A program made the translations under genes and the position numbers. Under the pieces are notes generated by a model. It had not been told where the DNA came from and did not search any database. It was given only the letters and a program-made list of their open reading frames with translations. 64,000 nucleotides of DNA, taken from the NCBI RefSeq assembly GCF_030538755.1, contig NZ_JAUNTJ010000016.1, positions 1-64,000 on the forward strand, read 5' to 3'. Below, one piece after another: positions 57,258-64,000 of this stretch (its first letter is position 1; every line of letters begins with the position of its first letter). This DNA comes from Paracoccus sp. (in: a-proteobacteria) (GTDB taxonomy: Bacteria > Pseudomonadota > Alphaproteobacteria > Rhodobacterales > Rhodobacteraceae).

Positions 57258-57499
57258 GCGGCCCCGGCCGTTGTCTTGCATGGGGATCCGCCAGCAGGCC
57301 AGGCGCCGAGGCGGTGTTCTGCTGCCCTCGGGTCATGGTCTCAAAGCGCCGGTGCGGCGGGTGTGGCGGGATTGCAAAGATTACCGCCCGCAGCACCGTG
57401 CCGAAACAGGGGCGGATCACCCGGACAAGGGCCAGCGCAGTTATGGGGTGAATGGTTTCCCTTTCGTTGGCGGGGGGCCGTTATCGCAGGGCGGTGGCG

Positions 57500-58342
57500 C
57501 TATGGCTCTTGGGGCGACAGGGCGGCCCGGCGGATTTGCCATTGCCGCCGGGCAAAGGCGGCGATGAACATGGCGGTCAGCGCCAGCACGATGGTCGGGG
57601 CCGGGGCGCTGTCCAGCCAAAAGCTGGCCCAGACCCCGGCAAGGGCGGCCAGTGCCGCCGCCGTGCTGGCCACCGCCAGCATCACGGACAGGCGGCGGGT
57701 GGTCAGAAAGGCGATGGCCCCCGGCGCGATCAGCAGCGCCACCGACAGGATGATCCCCACCGCCGACAGCATCGCCACCACGCTGGCGGAAATCATCGCC
57801 AGCAGCCCGTAATGCAGCAGCCGCACCGGCAGCCCCGCGACCCGCGCCTGCACCGGATCAAAGGACCACAGCGCCAGATCGCGCCATTTCAGCACGATGG
57901 CGGCGGTGATGGCCGCGCCGATGGTTCCTGCGGTCAGAAAGTCTCCCGGCCCGACCCCAAGGATATTGCCGAACAGGATGTGATCCAGATGCATATCCGA
58001 CGGGGTGGCGACATGGATCACCAGCCCCAGCCCGAACATGCCCGACATCACCACCCCCAGCACCGTGTCGGATTTGACGCGCGAGTTTTCCTCGATCCAG
58101 CCGGACAGGGCGGCGCAGGTGGCACCAGCGGCAAAGGCGCCGATCAGCAGCGGCAGGCCGGTGATATAGGCCAGCACGATGCCGGGCAGCACCGCATGGC
58201 TGATGGCGTCGCCCATCAGGCTCCAGCCGCGCAGGATCATGAAGCATGACAGCAGCGCGGCGGGGATGGCGACGATCAGCGCCATCAGCGCGGCGTTCTG
58301 CATGAAGGGATAGGCAAAGGGCAGGGTCAGCGCATCCATCAT
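57500..58342 (-). CDS. sitD: Mn/Fe ABC transporter permease SitD
   Basis: A 280-residue permease of the ABC-3 family (ZnuB/SitC/SitD) with eight or so hydrophobic helices and the block LRGWSLMGDAISHAVLPGIVL near residue 40. Final gene of the sitABCD operon, overlapping sitC by 4 bp. Metal specificity is assigned from SitA. Together SitC and SitD form the membrane channel. Confidence 0.9.
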   Translation of the reverse strand: MMDALTLPFAYPFMQNAALMALIVAIPAALLSCFMILRGWSLMGDAISHAVLPGIVLAYITGLPLLIGAFAAGATCAALSGWIEENSRVKSDTVLGVVMSGMFGLGLVIHVATPSDMHLDHILFGNILGVGPGDFLTAGTIGAAITAAIVLKWRDLALWSFDPVQARVAGLPVRLLHYGLLAMISASVVAMLSAVGIILSVALLIAPGAIAFLTTRRLSVMLAVASTAAALAALAGVWASFWLDSAPAPTIVLALTAMFIAAFARRQWQIRRAALSPQEP

Positions 58343-59199
58343 GGGGCGGACCTGCGGGCGGCGGCGGTGCGGCGGCGGGTGGCCAGCAGGCCATGGGTGG
58401 GCGCGCCGACAAAGGCCAGAGCAAAGACCAGCGTTTGCAGCACGACGATCACGCCTCCGGTTGCGCCGTCCAGAAAGAACGACAGATAGGCCCCCATGGC
58501 TGACGTAACCGCCCCGATGGTAACGGCCAGCACGATCAGCCGGGGAAAGCGGTCGGTCAGCAGATAGGCGGTCGCCCCCGGCGTGACCACCAGCGCGACG
58601 ACCAGAAACGCCCCCACCGTCTGCATGGCGGCGACGGTGCAGGCCGCCAGCAGGGCAAAGAACAGCACCTTCAGCCGCGCCGGGTTCAGCCCCACGGTGC
58701 GGGCATGGGTTTCGTCAAAGAACACCGCCATCAGGTCGCGCCATTTCAGCGTCAGGATCAGCAGCGAGATGGTGCCGATCAGCACCAGTTGCAGCGTGTC
58801 GCCGGGGCCGATGGCCAGAATATTGCCCATGGTGATCTGCTGGATGCTGACCGCCATCGGGTCGAGCGAGATCATGAACAGCCCCAGCCCGAAAAAGGCG
58901 GTGAAGATCAGTCCGATGATCGCGTCTTCGCGCAGGCCGGTGCGGCTGTTCAGAAACAGCATGGTCATTGCCGCCAGCCCGCCGGACAAAAAGGCTCCAA
59001 TCGCGAAGGGCAGGCCCAGCATATAGGCTCCGGCGACGCCCGGCACGATGGAATGGGACAGCGCATCGCCGATCAGCGACCAGCCTTTCAGCATCAGATA
59101 GGCCGACAGAAAGCCGCAGACCGCGCCGACCAGGGCCGAGACCCAGATCGCTTCGGCCATATAGCCATAGCGGAACGGGATGAGCAGGGTTTCCATCAT
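58339..59199 (-). CDS. sitC: Mn/Fe ABC transporter permease SitC
   Basis: A 286-residue ABC-3 permease with LKGWSLIGDALSHSIVPGVA near the N-terminus and eight or nine hydrophobic segments. ATG 59199 (or 59196) is chosen; the frame to 59232 enters the intergenic repeat. The C-terminal Arg/Ala-rich tail is cytoplasmic. A repeat lies between sitB and sitC, which could lower sitCD expression relative to sitAB. Confidence 0.9.
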   Translation of the reverse strand: MMETLLIPFRYGYMAEAIWVSALVGAVCGFLSAYLMLKGWSLIGDALSHSIVPGVAGAYMLGLPFAIGAFLSGGLAAMTMLFLNSRTGLREDAIIGLIFTAFFGLGLFMISLDPMAVSIQQITMGNILAIGPGDTLQLVLIGTISLLILTLKWRDLMAVFFDETHARTVGLNPARLKVLFFALLAACTVAAMQTVGAFLVVALVVTPGATAYLLTDRFPRLIVLAVTIGAVTSAMGAYLSFFLDGATGGVIVVLQTLVFALAFVGAPTHGLLATRRRTAAARRSAP

Positions 59200-59210
59200 G
59201 TGCCGCCGCA

Positions 59211-59263
59211 AGTGGGGGTTTTGCACCCCCACACCCCCGCAGGATATTTCCAGACCAAAGATG
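59211..59263 (-). repeat. AAATATCC/GGGGG intergenic repeat, copy C
   Basis: The minus strand reads CATCTTTGGTCTGGAAATAT, then CCTGCGGGGGTGTGGGGGTG and CAAAACCCCCACT. GTGGGGG and CCCCCAC form a 7-bp hairpin. Same family as copies A and B, here in the same orientation as the flanking genes. Confidence 0.75.
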
Positions 59264-59266
59264 CCA

Positions 59267-60115
59267 TCACTCGCGCCCTGTGGTCTGGTGTTGGTCGTCG
59301 TAGAAGATCAGCGGGCGTTCGTCGTCGCTGAGGACCGTGACGGCGCGGGTGTCGGCGTCGTCGTGCAGGTCGGCGCCGGCGAGGGTGAAGTGGCGCAGCA
59401 CGCCGCCAAATGTCTTGCGCAGGTTGTCGGGGGTGAAGGTCGTGGCGGTCGGGCCATATGCCAGCACCGTGCCGCGCACCAGCACCACCCGGTCGCAGAA
59501 TTCCGGCACCGAACCCAGATCGTGGGTCGAGACCAGCATCACCCGGCCTTCGTTGCGCAAGGCGCGCAGCAGGGTGATGATGGTTTCCTCGGTCTGGACA
59601 TCGACGCCGGTGAAGGGTTCGTCCAGCAGGATCACGCGGGCATCCTGTGCCAGTGCGCGGGCCAGAAAGACCCGCTTTTTCTGGCCGCCCGACAGCTCGC
59701 CGATCTGGCGGCTGGCGTAATCCTGCATGTTCACGCGGGTCAGGGCGGCTGTGGCGGCGGCGTGGTCGGCGGCGCGCGGGCGGCGCAGCCAGCCCATATG
59801 GCCATAGCGGCCCATCATCACCACGTCGCGCACCAGAACCGGAAAGGTCCAGTCCACGTCCTCGGACTGGGGGACATAGGCGATCAGGTTCTGTTTCAGC
59901 GCCTGCGCCACCGGCAGGCCCATGATCTGCATCTGCCCCGAGGCGCCGGGGATCAGCCCCATCAGTGCCTTGAACAGGGTGGATTTTCCCGCTCCGTTCA
60001 TGCCGACCAGTGCCGTGACCGAGCCTTGCGGCACGTCGAAGCTGGCATCGCGCAAGGCTGTATGGCCGTTGCGATAGGTGACGGTCAGGCCGGTGACGCC
60101 GATGCCCTCAGCCAT
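59267..60115 (-). CDS. sitB: Mn/Fe ABC transporter ATPase SitB
   Basis: A 282-residue ATPase with Walker A VGMNGAGKSTLF, Q-loop YVPQSEDVDW, signature LSGGQKKR and Walker B VILLDEPFTGVD, followed by the switch His in VSTHDLGS. It overlaps the end of sitA by 8 bp. The DVDWTFPV stretch after the Q-loop is typical of Mn/Fe and Zn import ATPases. Confidence 0.93.
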   Translation of the reverse strand: MAEGIGVTGLTVTYRNGHTALRDASFDVPQGSVTALVGMNGAGKSTLFKALMGLIPGASGQMQIMGLPVAQALKQNLIAYVPQSEDVDWTFPVLVRDVVMMGRYGHMGWLRRPRAADHAAATAALTRVNMQDYASRQIGELSGGQKKRVFLARALAQDARVILLDEPFTGVDVQTEETIITLLRALRNEGRVMLVSTHDLGSVPEFCDRVVLVRGTVLAYGPTATTFTPDNLRKTFGGVLRHFTLAGADLHDDADTRAVTVLSDDERPLIFYDDQHQTTGRE

Positions 60116-60980
60116 GGGACAGTCCTTTCAGGATGGTGGTGTGGGTGATGGTCAGCAGGTCCAGGTAGGTCGGCACCGGGCCGTCGGCCCCGGACAGGCT
60201 GTCCACATACAGCACGCCGCCATAGCCTGCCCCGGTTTCTGCCGCGATCCGCCGTGCCGGGCGGTCGGATACGGTGGATTCGGAAAAGATCACCCCGATC
60301 TGCCGGGCGCGCATCGTATCGACGACATGGCGCACCTGTTGCGGCGTGCCCTGAGCGTCGGCGTTGATCGGCCACAGATACAGTTCGTTCAGGTGGCAGT
60401 CGCGGGCGAGATAGGAAAACGCCCCCTCGGATGTGACCAGCCAGCGGCGGTCGGCGGGCAGGGCGCGCAGGGCGTCGCGCAGGGGGGCGATGGTGGCGGT
60501 GATCCGGGCGGCGTAGTCGCGGGCATTCGCCTGATAGGTGGCGGCATTCGCGGGATCGGCGGCGCTGAGCGCGGCGGTGATGTTGCGCACATAGATCAGC
60601 GCGGAATCCAGCGCCATCCATGCGTGGGGGTTGGGCACGCCGGGGGCCACCTCGATCGGGGTGATGCCGGTGCTGACGACTGCGGCGGGCACATCGGACA
60701 GGTTGCGCAGAAACTGCGTGAACCACAGTTCCAGATTCAGGCCGTTGTGCAGCACCAGCCCCGCGCCTTGCGCCTGCACCAGATCGCGCGGCGTGGGTTC
60801 GTATCCGTGGATTTCGGCCCCCGGCCGGGTGATGCTGACCACATCGGCCAGCCCGCCCGCCACGTTGCGGGCCATATCGGCCAGCACGGTAAAGGTTGTC
60901 GCCACCTTGAGCCGCCCCTGTGCCAGCGCGGGGGTGGCAAGGGTGCTGGCAAGCAGGGCGAGGGCATGACGGCGGTTCAT
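60108..60980 (-). CDS. sitA: Mn/Fe-binding periplasmic protein SitA
   Basis: A 290-residue cluster A-I metal-binding protein with signal peptide (HALALLASTLATPALAQ). Predicted ligands are His in GAEIHGYEPTPRDLVQAQ, His in NPHAWM, Glu in TSEGAFSYLA and Asp in YVDSLSG. That set, with no His-rich loop and with LWPINADAQGTPQQV and FSESTVSDRPARR, fits SitA/YfeA (Mn and Fe) rather than ZnuA. It heads the sitABCD operon and faces a Fur-family gene. Confidence 0.92.
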   Translation of the reverse strand: MNRRHALALLASTLATPALAQGRLKVATTFTVLADMARNVAGGLADVVSITRPGAEIHGYEPTPRDLVQAQGAGLVLHNGLNLELWFTQFLRNLSDVPAAVVSTGITPIEVAPGVPNPHAWMALDSALIYVRNITAALSAADPANAATYQANARDYAARITATIAPLRDALRALPADRRWLVTSEGAFSYLARDCHLNELYLWPINADAQGTPQQVRHVVDTMRARQIGVIFSESTVSDRPARRIAAETGAGYGGVLYVDSLSGADGPVPTYLDLLTITHTTILKGLSHG

Positions 60981-60992
60981 GCCTCATCTTTC

Positions 60993-61007
60993 TGCGAATG
61001 GATCGCA
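60993..61007. promoter_or_regulatory. Short inverted repeat between sitA and the Fur-family gene
   Basis: TGCGAATGGATCGCA has perfect 5-bp arms, 13-27 bp before the sitA ATG. Further on, three TTGC units recur at about 41-61 bp from it. Either could be part of a Mur-type metal-responsive operator. The match to known Mur sites is weak. Confidence 0.3.
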
Positions 61008-61065
61008 ACTGTCAAGAGGTTGAGAACCACTTGCAACTGATTGCGGGAATTGCCATCACGTCACC

Positions 61066-61485
61066 ATGGACAAGGCTCGGGCAGAACGGATGGAACAGGC
61101 GCTGCGTGATGCGGGCGTGCGGGTCACGCGGCAGCGCGCGGCCTTGCTGCGGGTGCTGGCCGCCGTCGATGACCACCCCGACGCGACCGAGCTGCACGCG
61201 CGGGCCGAGGCGGCGGGGGCGGGCGTTTCGCTGGCCACGGTTTACCGCACGCTGACCACGCTGCGCGCGCAGGGCGTCATCGACAAGCTGGAGTTTCAGG
61301 GCGAACCGGCGCGGTGGGAGCCTGCCGATCAGAAACACCACGACCACATGATCGACGTGGACAGCGGCGCGGTGATCGAATTCACCGACGACCGCATCGA
61401 ACGCCTGCAAGCCGAGATCGCGGCGGAACGCGGATACGAGATCGTCCACCACCGGCTGGAGCTGTATGTGCGGCGGCGGACTTGA
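61066..61485 (+). CDS. Fur-family metalloregulator (Mur-like)
   Basis: A 139-residue Fur-type repressor with N-terminal winged helix (GVRVTRQRAALLRVLAAVDD, SLATVYRTLTTL) and the metal-binding block HHDHMIDVDSGAVIEF. The Zn-binding Cys pairs of classical Fur are absent. It is divergent from sitABCD; in alphaproteobacteria this arrangement usually marks a manganese-sensing Mur. It should repress sitA and possibly itself. Mn specificity is inference. Confidence 0.85.
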   Translation: MDKARAERMEQALRDAGVRVTRQRAALLRVLAAVDDHPDATELHARAEAAGAGVSLATVYRTLTTLRAQGVIDKLEFQGEPARWEPADQKHHDHMIDVDSGAVIEFTDDRIERLQAEIAAERGYEIVHHRLELYVRRRT

Positions 61486-61535
61486 TCGCGGGCGGCCAAG
61501 GCTCTTAGCTGGGGCCGAGGAAACCGGAGGATCAT

Positions 61536-62702
61536 ATGCGCCACTCTCTTGCCATGCTGCTGTTGACCGTCACGCCTGCCTTTGCGCTGGAGGGGCTGGT
61601 GGAAAAGCAGGAATTCACCCTGACCGATTTTCAGACCCGCGGCGGTGAAACCATCCCGGAAATGCGGCTGGGGTATGAGACCTATGGCACGCTGAACGAG
61701 GCGCGCGACAATGCCATCCTGATCCCGCATTTCTTCAGTGGCACCAGCCATGCGGCGGGGAAATACGCCGACAGCGATCCGGCGCCGGGTTACTGGGATG
61801 CGATCATCGGGTCGGGCAAGCCGATTGATACGGACCGCTTTTTCGTCGTCTCGGTCGATACGCCGGTGAACCTTGGGGCGCATGATCCCAATGTCATCAC
61901 CACCGGCCCGGCCACGGTGAACCCGGCGACGGGGCAGCCGTGGGGGATGGATTTCCCGGTGATGACCATCGGCGATTTCGTCGATACGCAAAAGGGGCTG
62001 ATGGATCAGCTTGGCATTGAAAAATGGCACGCGGTCATGGGGGCATCCATGGGCGGGCTGCAAAGCTATGAATGGGCCGCCAGCTATCCCGACCGGCTGG
62101 AACGGGTGATTCCGGTCATCGCCTCGGGCTATGCCAATGCCGATCTGATCGCATGGCTGGATGTCTGGGCCGCGCCGATCAAGGTTGATCCGAACTGGAA
62201 CGGCGGCGATTATTACGGCGGCGACGCGCCTTTGGCCGGGCTGTCGGCGGCGCTGAAAACGCTGACTCTGCACGCGAATTCCGCTGAATGGGCCAATGCC
62301 AGCTTTGGCCGCAGCCCAGCCGGCGACAGCGCCCCTCAGGCTAGGGACGGCCAATTCGCCGTGCAGGCGGCGCTGGATGCGGCGGGGGCCGCGCGGGCGC
62401 AGATCGCGGATGCGAACCATTTCCTGTATCTGGTCAAGGCCAATCAGCTTTTCGTTGCCGGCCCGTCCGAGGGCGGGATCTATGACGGCCTGCTGGCGAT
62501 CGAGGTGCCCGCGCTGCTGATCTATTCCGAGGACGACCTTGTGTTCCCGCCCGATGCGGTGCGCGAAACCGCCGCGATCATCGGCAGCGACGGCACGCCG
62601 GTGCAGACGGTGCGGATCACCGGCGGGCGCGGTCATCTGGACGGGGTGCTGCACATCGGGCAGGCGGGCGAACAGATCCGCGCGTTCCTGAACGCCGAGT
62701 AA
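61536..62702 (+). CDS. Secreted alpha/beta hydrolase, MetX-like
   Basis: A 388-residue alpha/beta hydrolase resembling homoserine O-acetyltransferase. The opening FQTRGGETIPEMRLGYETYG and the block DTPVNLGAHDPN are similar, the nucleophile Ser is in VMGASMGGLQSYEWA, the Asp region is LIYSEDDLVFPPDA and the His is in GRGHLDG. Unlike cytosolic MetX it begins with a signal peptide (HSLAMLLLTVTPAFA), so it is exported and unlikely to serve methionine synthesis. Substrate unknown. GGAGG precedes the ATG. Confidence 0.83.
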   Translation: MRHSLAMLLLTVTPAFALEGLVEKQEFTLTDFQTRGGETIPEMRLGYETYGTLNEARDNAILIPHFFSGTSHAAGKYADSDPAPGYWDAIIGSGKPIDTDRFFVVSVDTPVNLGAHDPNVITTGPATVNPATGQPWGMDFPVMTIGDFVDTQKGLMDQLGIEKWHAVMGASMGGLQSYEWAASYPDRLERVIPVIASGYANADLIAWLDVWAAPIKVDPNWNGGDYYGGDAPLAGLSAALKTLTLHANSAEWANASFGRSPAGDSAPQARDGQFAVQAALDAAGAARAQIADANHFLYLVKANQLFVAGPSEGGIYDGLLAIEVPALLIYSEDDLVFPPDAVRETAAIIGSDGTPVQTVRITGGRGHLDGVLHIGQAGEQIRAFLNAE

Positions 62703-62765
62703 CGCGACGGCCCCGGCCTCTGTGCCGCCTTGATTTCCGGTGCAATAGCGCGCATCTGCCTGCAC

Positions 62766-63140
62766 ATGACAGGCAGTCTGCGCATTTACGACAAGATCAT
62801 CTCGGACCGGGGATCACGCTATGCGGTTTCGGGCGGTGCGGCCCGCGACCGCGATCAGGCCGGAGCGCTGATCGCGGAACTGCGCCGGAACAAAAGGTTC
62901 GCCAAGGCCACGCATAACACCTGGGCCGGTATTCTATCGGGCGAACCCGTCAAGGATGACGACGGCGAAGCCGGGGCCGGGGCGCTGATCCTGCAAATGC
63001 TGGACCGCGCGGGCGTGGCGGATCATATCGTCATCGTTACCCGCTGGTATGGCGGCAAGCATCTGGGCGGCGACCGCTTTCGCCATGTGGCCGATGCGGT
63101 GCGCCATTATCTGCGCGAAACCGGGCAGGGCACGGCATGA
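62766..63140 (+). CDS. YigZ/IMPACT family protein, short form
   Basis: A 124-residue protein with the IMPACT/UPF0029 core: AKATHNTWAGIL, DDDGEAGAGALILQMLD and VTRWYGGKHLGGDRF. Typical YigZ proteins are about 200 residues and have a second, C-terminal domain that is missing here, so this is the one-domain version. Possible roles in translation or ribosome-related regulation are known only for distant relatives. It overlaps the next gene by 4 bp. Confidence 0.8.
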   Translation: MTGSLRIYDKIISDRGSRYAVSGGAARDRDQAGALIAELRRNKRFAKATHNTWAGILSGEPVKDDDGEAGAGALILQMLDRAGVADHIVIVTRWYGGKHLGGDRFRHVADAVRHYLRETGQGTA

Positions 63141-64000
63141 AGATACGGGTCGGGATCGCGGGCACCTCGGGGTCGCTGATGCAGGACGGCTGGACGCAGG
63201 CCCTCGCCCAGCCCGGCAGCGGGTTCGAGATCGTCGGCAATGCCTCGCTGGGGTCGTCCCATGCGGCGATGCTGCCCTATCGCCTGCCGCTGCTGGACGA
63301 TGTGGCGATGGATGTGCTGATCGTCGATCTGTGCGTGAACGAACAGCGGGCGCAGAACCGCAACCTGCATGACCCGGCGCAGACGGCGGCGCTGTTTGCA
63401 TGGCTGCGCGGCTGGTGCGCCGACCGGGGCATTCTGCCGGTGGTGCTGATCCTGCCGCATGTCGCTGTGGCGGGGCTGCGCCATTCGGCGGTGCGCGACC
63501 ATTGGGCGGCGATGTGCCGGGCCGCTGGCCTGCCGTTTCTGGACGGCTATCGCCTGCTGCGCCACGCCTGCTTTTTCGGGGAACGGGCGCCGCGCCATTT
63601 CATGTCGGGGCCGAACCACCTGAACCCGCGCGGGGCCAGGATGACCGCCGAGGTTCTGATCGAGACCCTGACCCGGTTTCTGCATCAGGCGCAGATCGGT
63701 GCCGAGCAGGGCAGCGCGCATGATTTCCGCCACGTCCACCTGAACGGCAAGGTTCAGCGCATCACCTCGCTGATGACCGAGCATCTGCACCGGCTGGTGA
63801 TCGGCGACACCCTGCGGGCCGAGACGGGACCGGGCGATCTGGTCGGGATGGTGCTGAACATGAACGCCAGTTGCGCGGCGCTGGTTGTCTCGGGGCAGGA
63901 TATGCGGGTCAAGCGGCTGGATTCGCCGCATGCCCGCGCCGATTCCACGCCCGCGATGGTGTGCTGGTCGCTGCTGAACCCGGTGGCGGCGGCGGATGAC
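63137..64000 (+). CDS. SGNH-like hydrolase, incomplete at window end
   Basis: The frame is open to the last base, giving at least 288 residues, so the 3' end lies outside. The N-terminus VRVGIAGTSGSLMQDGW has a nucleophile-like Ser in GTSGS, and the later block SGPNHLNPRGARM has the His of an SGNH block V. A beta-rich region follows. This fits an SGNH/GDSL-like esterase or a glycan-modifying relative, but the family is not certain. It is coupled to the YigZ-like gene by ATGA. Confidence 0.6.
   Translation, partial: MKIRVGIAGTSGSLMQDGWTQALAQPGSGFEIVGNASLGSSHAAMLPYRLPLLDDVAMDVLIVDLCVNEQRAQNRNLHDPAQTAALFAWLRGWCADRGILPVVLILPHVAVAGLRHSAVRDHWAAMCRAAGLPFLDGYRLLRHACFFGERAPRHFMSGPNHLNPRGARMTAEVLIETLTRFLHQAQIGAEQGSAHDFRHVHLNGKVQRITSLMTEHLHRLVIGDTLRAETGPGDLVGMVLNMNASCAALVVSGQDMRVKRLDSPHARADSTPAMVCWSLLNPVAAADD

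Noticed and set aside
57258-57499. Possible transposase or gene remnant after the GMC gene
   Set aside because: Several frames are open but none gives a recognisable protein, and no inverted repeats flank the region.
57500-60980. Assignment as zinc uptake (znuABC)
   Set aside because: There are two permease genes, and the binding protein has the His-His-Glu-Asp pattern and blocks of SitA/YfeA without a His-rich loop, so manganese/iron is more likely.

Overview
The window is a GC-rich chromosomal segment of an alphaproteobacterium in the family Rhodobacteraceae, most like Paracoccus or a close relative. The evidence is gene content and protein style: a MerR-type regulator beside ihfA, the double-length dCTP deaminase, scpA-scpB followed by a small basic protein, the lpxD-acp-fabF lipid A cluster, a VPLPA-CTERM tail, and intergenic repeats at gene ends. 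I see no rRNA, CRISPR array, replication origin, complete insertion sequence or integrase. One tRNA, proline (GGG), is present.

Layout. 1-4.4 kb: yidC, a MOSC protein, engB and argB on the plus strand. 4.5-8.2 kb: cysS, cimA and a phytoene-synthase-family gene in one overlapping minus-strand chain. 8.4-11.4 kb: an amidase, a cupin and an omega-aminotransferase on the minus strand. 11.5-13.7 kb: guaB, whose last 37 bp are repeated 714 bp further on, with a parDE toxin-antitoxin pair between the copies. 13.7-22.5 kb: mostly housekeeping genes (lytic transglycosylase, PRC-barrel protein, scpAB, dCTP deaminase, tRNA-Pro, merR, ihfA, a DksA-like protein, aatA, sdhE). 22.5-31.8 kb: an LdtR-like MarR regulator, pxpABC (5-oxoprolinase), chrA, a DUF917/hydantoinase-like pair and a large MalT-like LuxR regulator. 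31.9-35.0 kb: preT-cupin-preA, the pyrimidine reductase. 35.1-39.6 kb: a VPLPA-CTERM remnant, a histidine kinase/response regulator/PepSY operon facing an Arg-Gly-rich PepSY-like protein, and a YitT protein. 39.6-49.3 kb: a NMT1/THI5-type ABC transporter, a decayed SDR gene, dihydropyrimidinase, N-carbamoyl-beta-alanine amidase, aminotransferase and a RutR-like regulator. 49.4-64 kb: a TetR gene, a DUF882 protein divergent from an L,D-transpeptidase, lpxD-acp-fabF, a GMC oxidoreductase, sitABCD with a Fur-family (Mur-like) regulator, a secreted MetX-like hydrolase, a YigZ-family protein and an SGNH-like hydrolase cut by the window end.

How the genes work together. Together 22.5-49.3 kb form a nitrogen-scavenging region. 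PreT/PreA reduce uracil or thymine, dihydropyrimidinase opens the ring, the amidase releases the beta-amino acid, and the aminotransferase removes its amino group. The adjacent ABC transporter probably imports the substrate. A sequence close to the RutR operator consensus lies between the aminotransferase and the rutR-like gene. The pxpABC and DUF917/hydantoinase genes add cleavage of other cyclic amides.

The most informative observations are evolutionary. The aminotransferase-cupin-amidase cassette exists twice, and the second copy keeps only a 17-codon in-frame scar of the cupin. An SDR gene in the same cluster has decayed. The parDE pair sits between direct repeats of the guaB 3' end, as expected after insertion by duplication. 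Several palindromic or direct-repeat operator candidates are present. I found no clear multi-gene system of a new kind; the nearest candidates are the guaB-parDE unit and the transporter ATPase with an unexplained N-terminal domain of about 190 residues.
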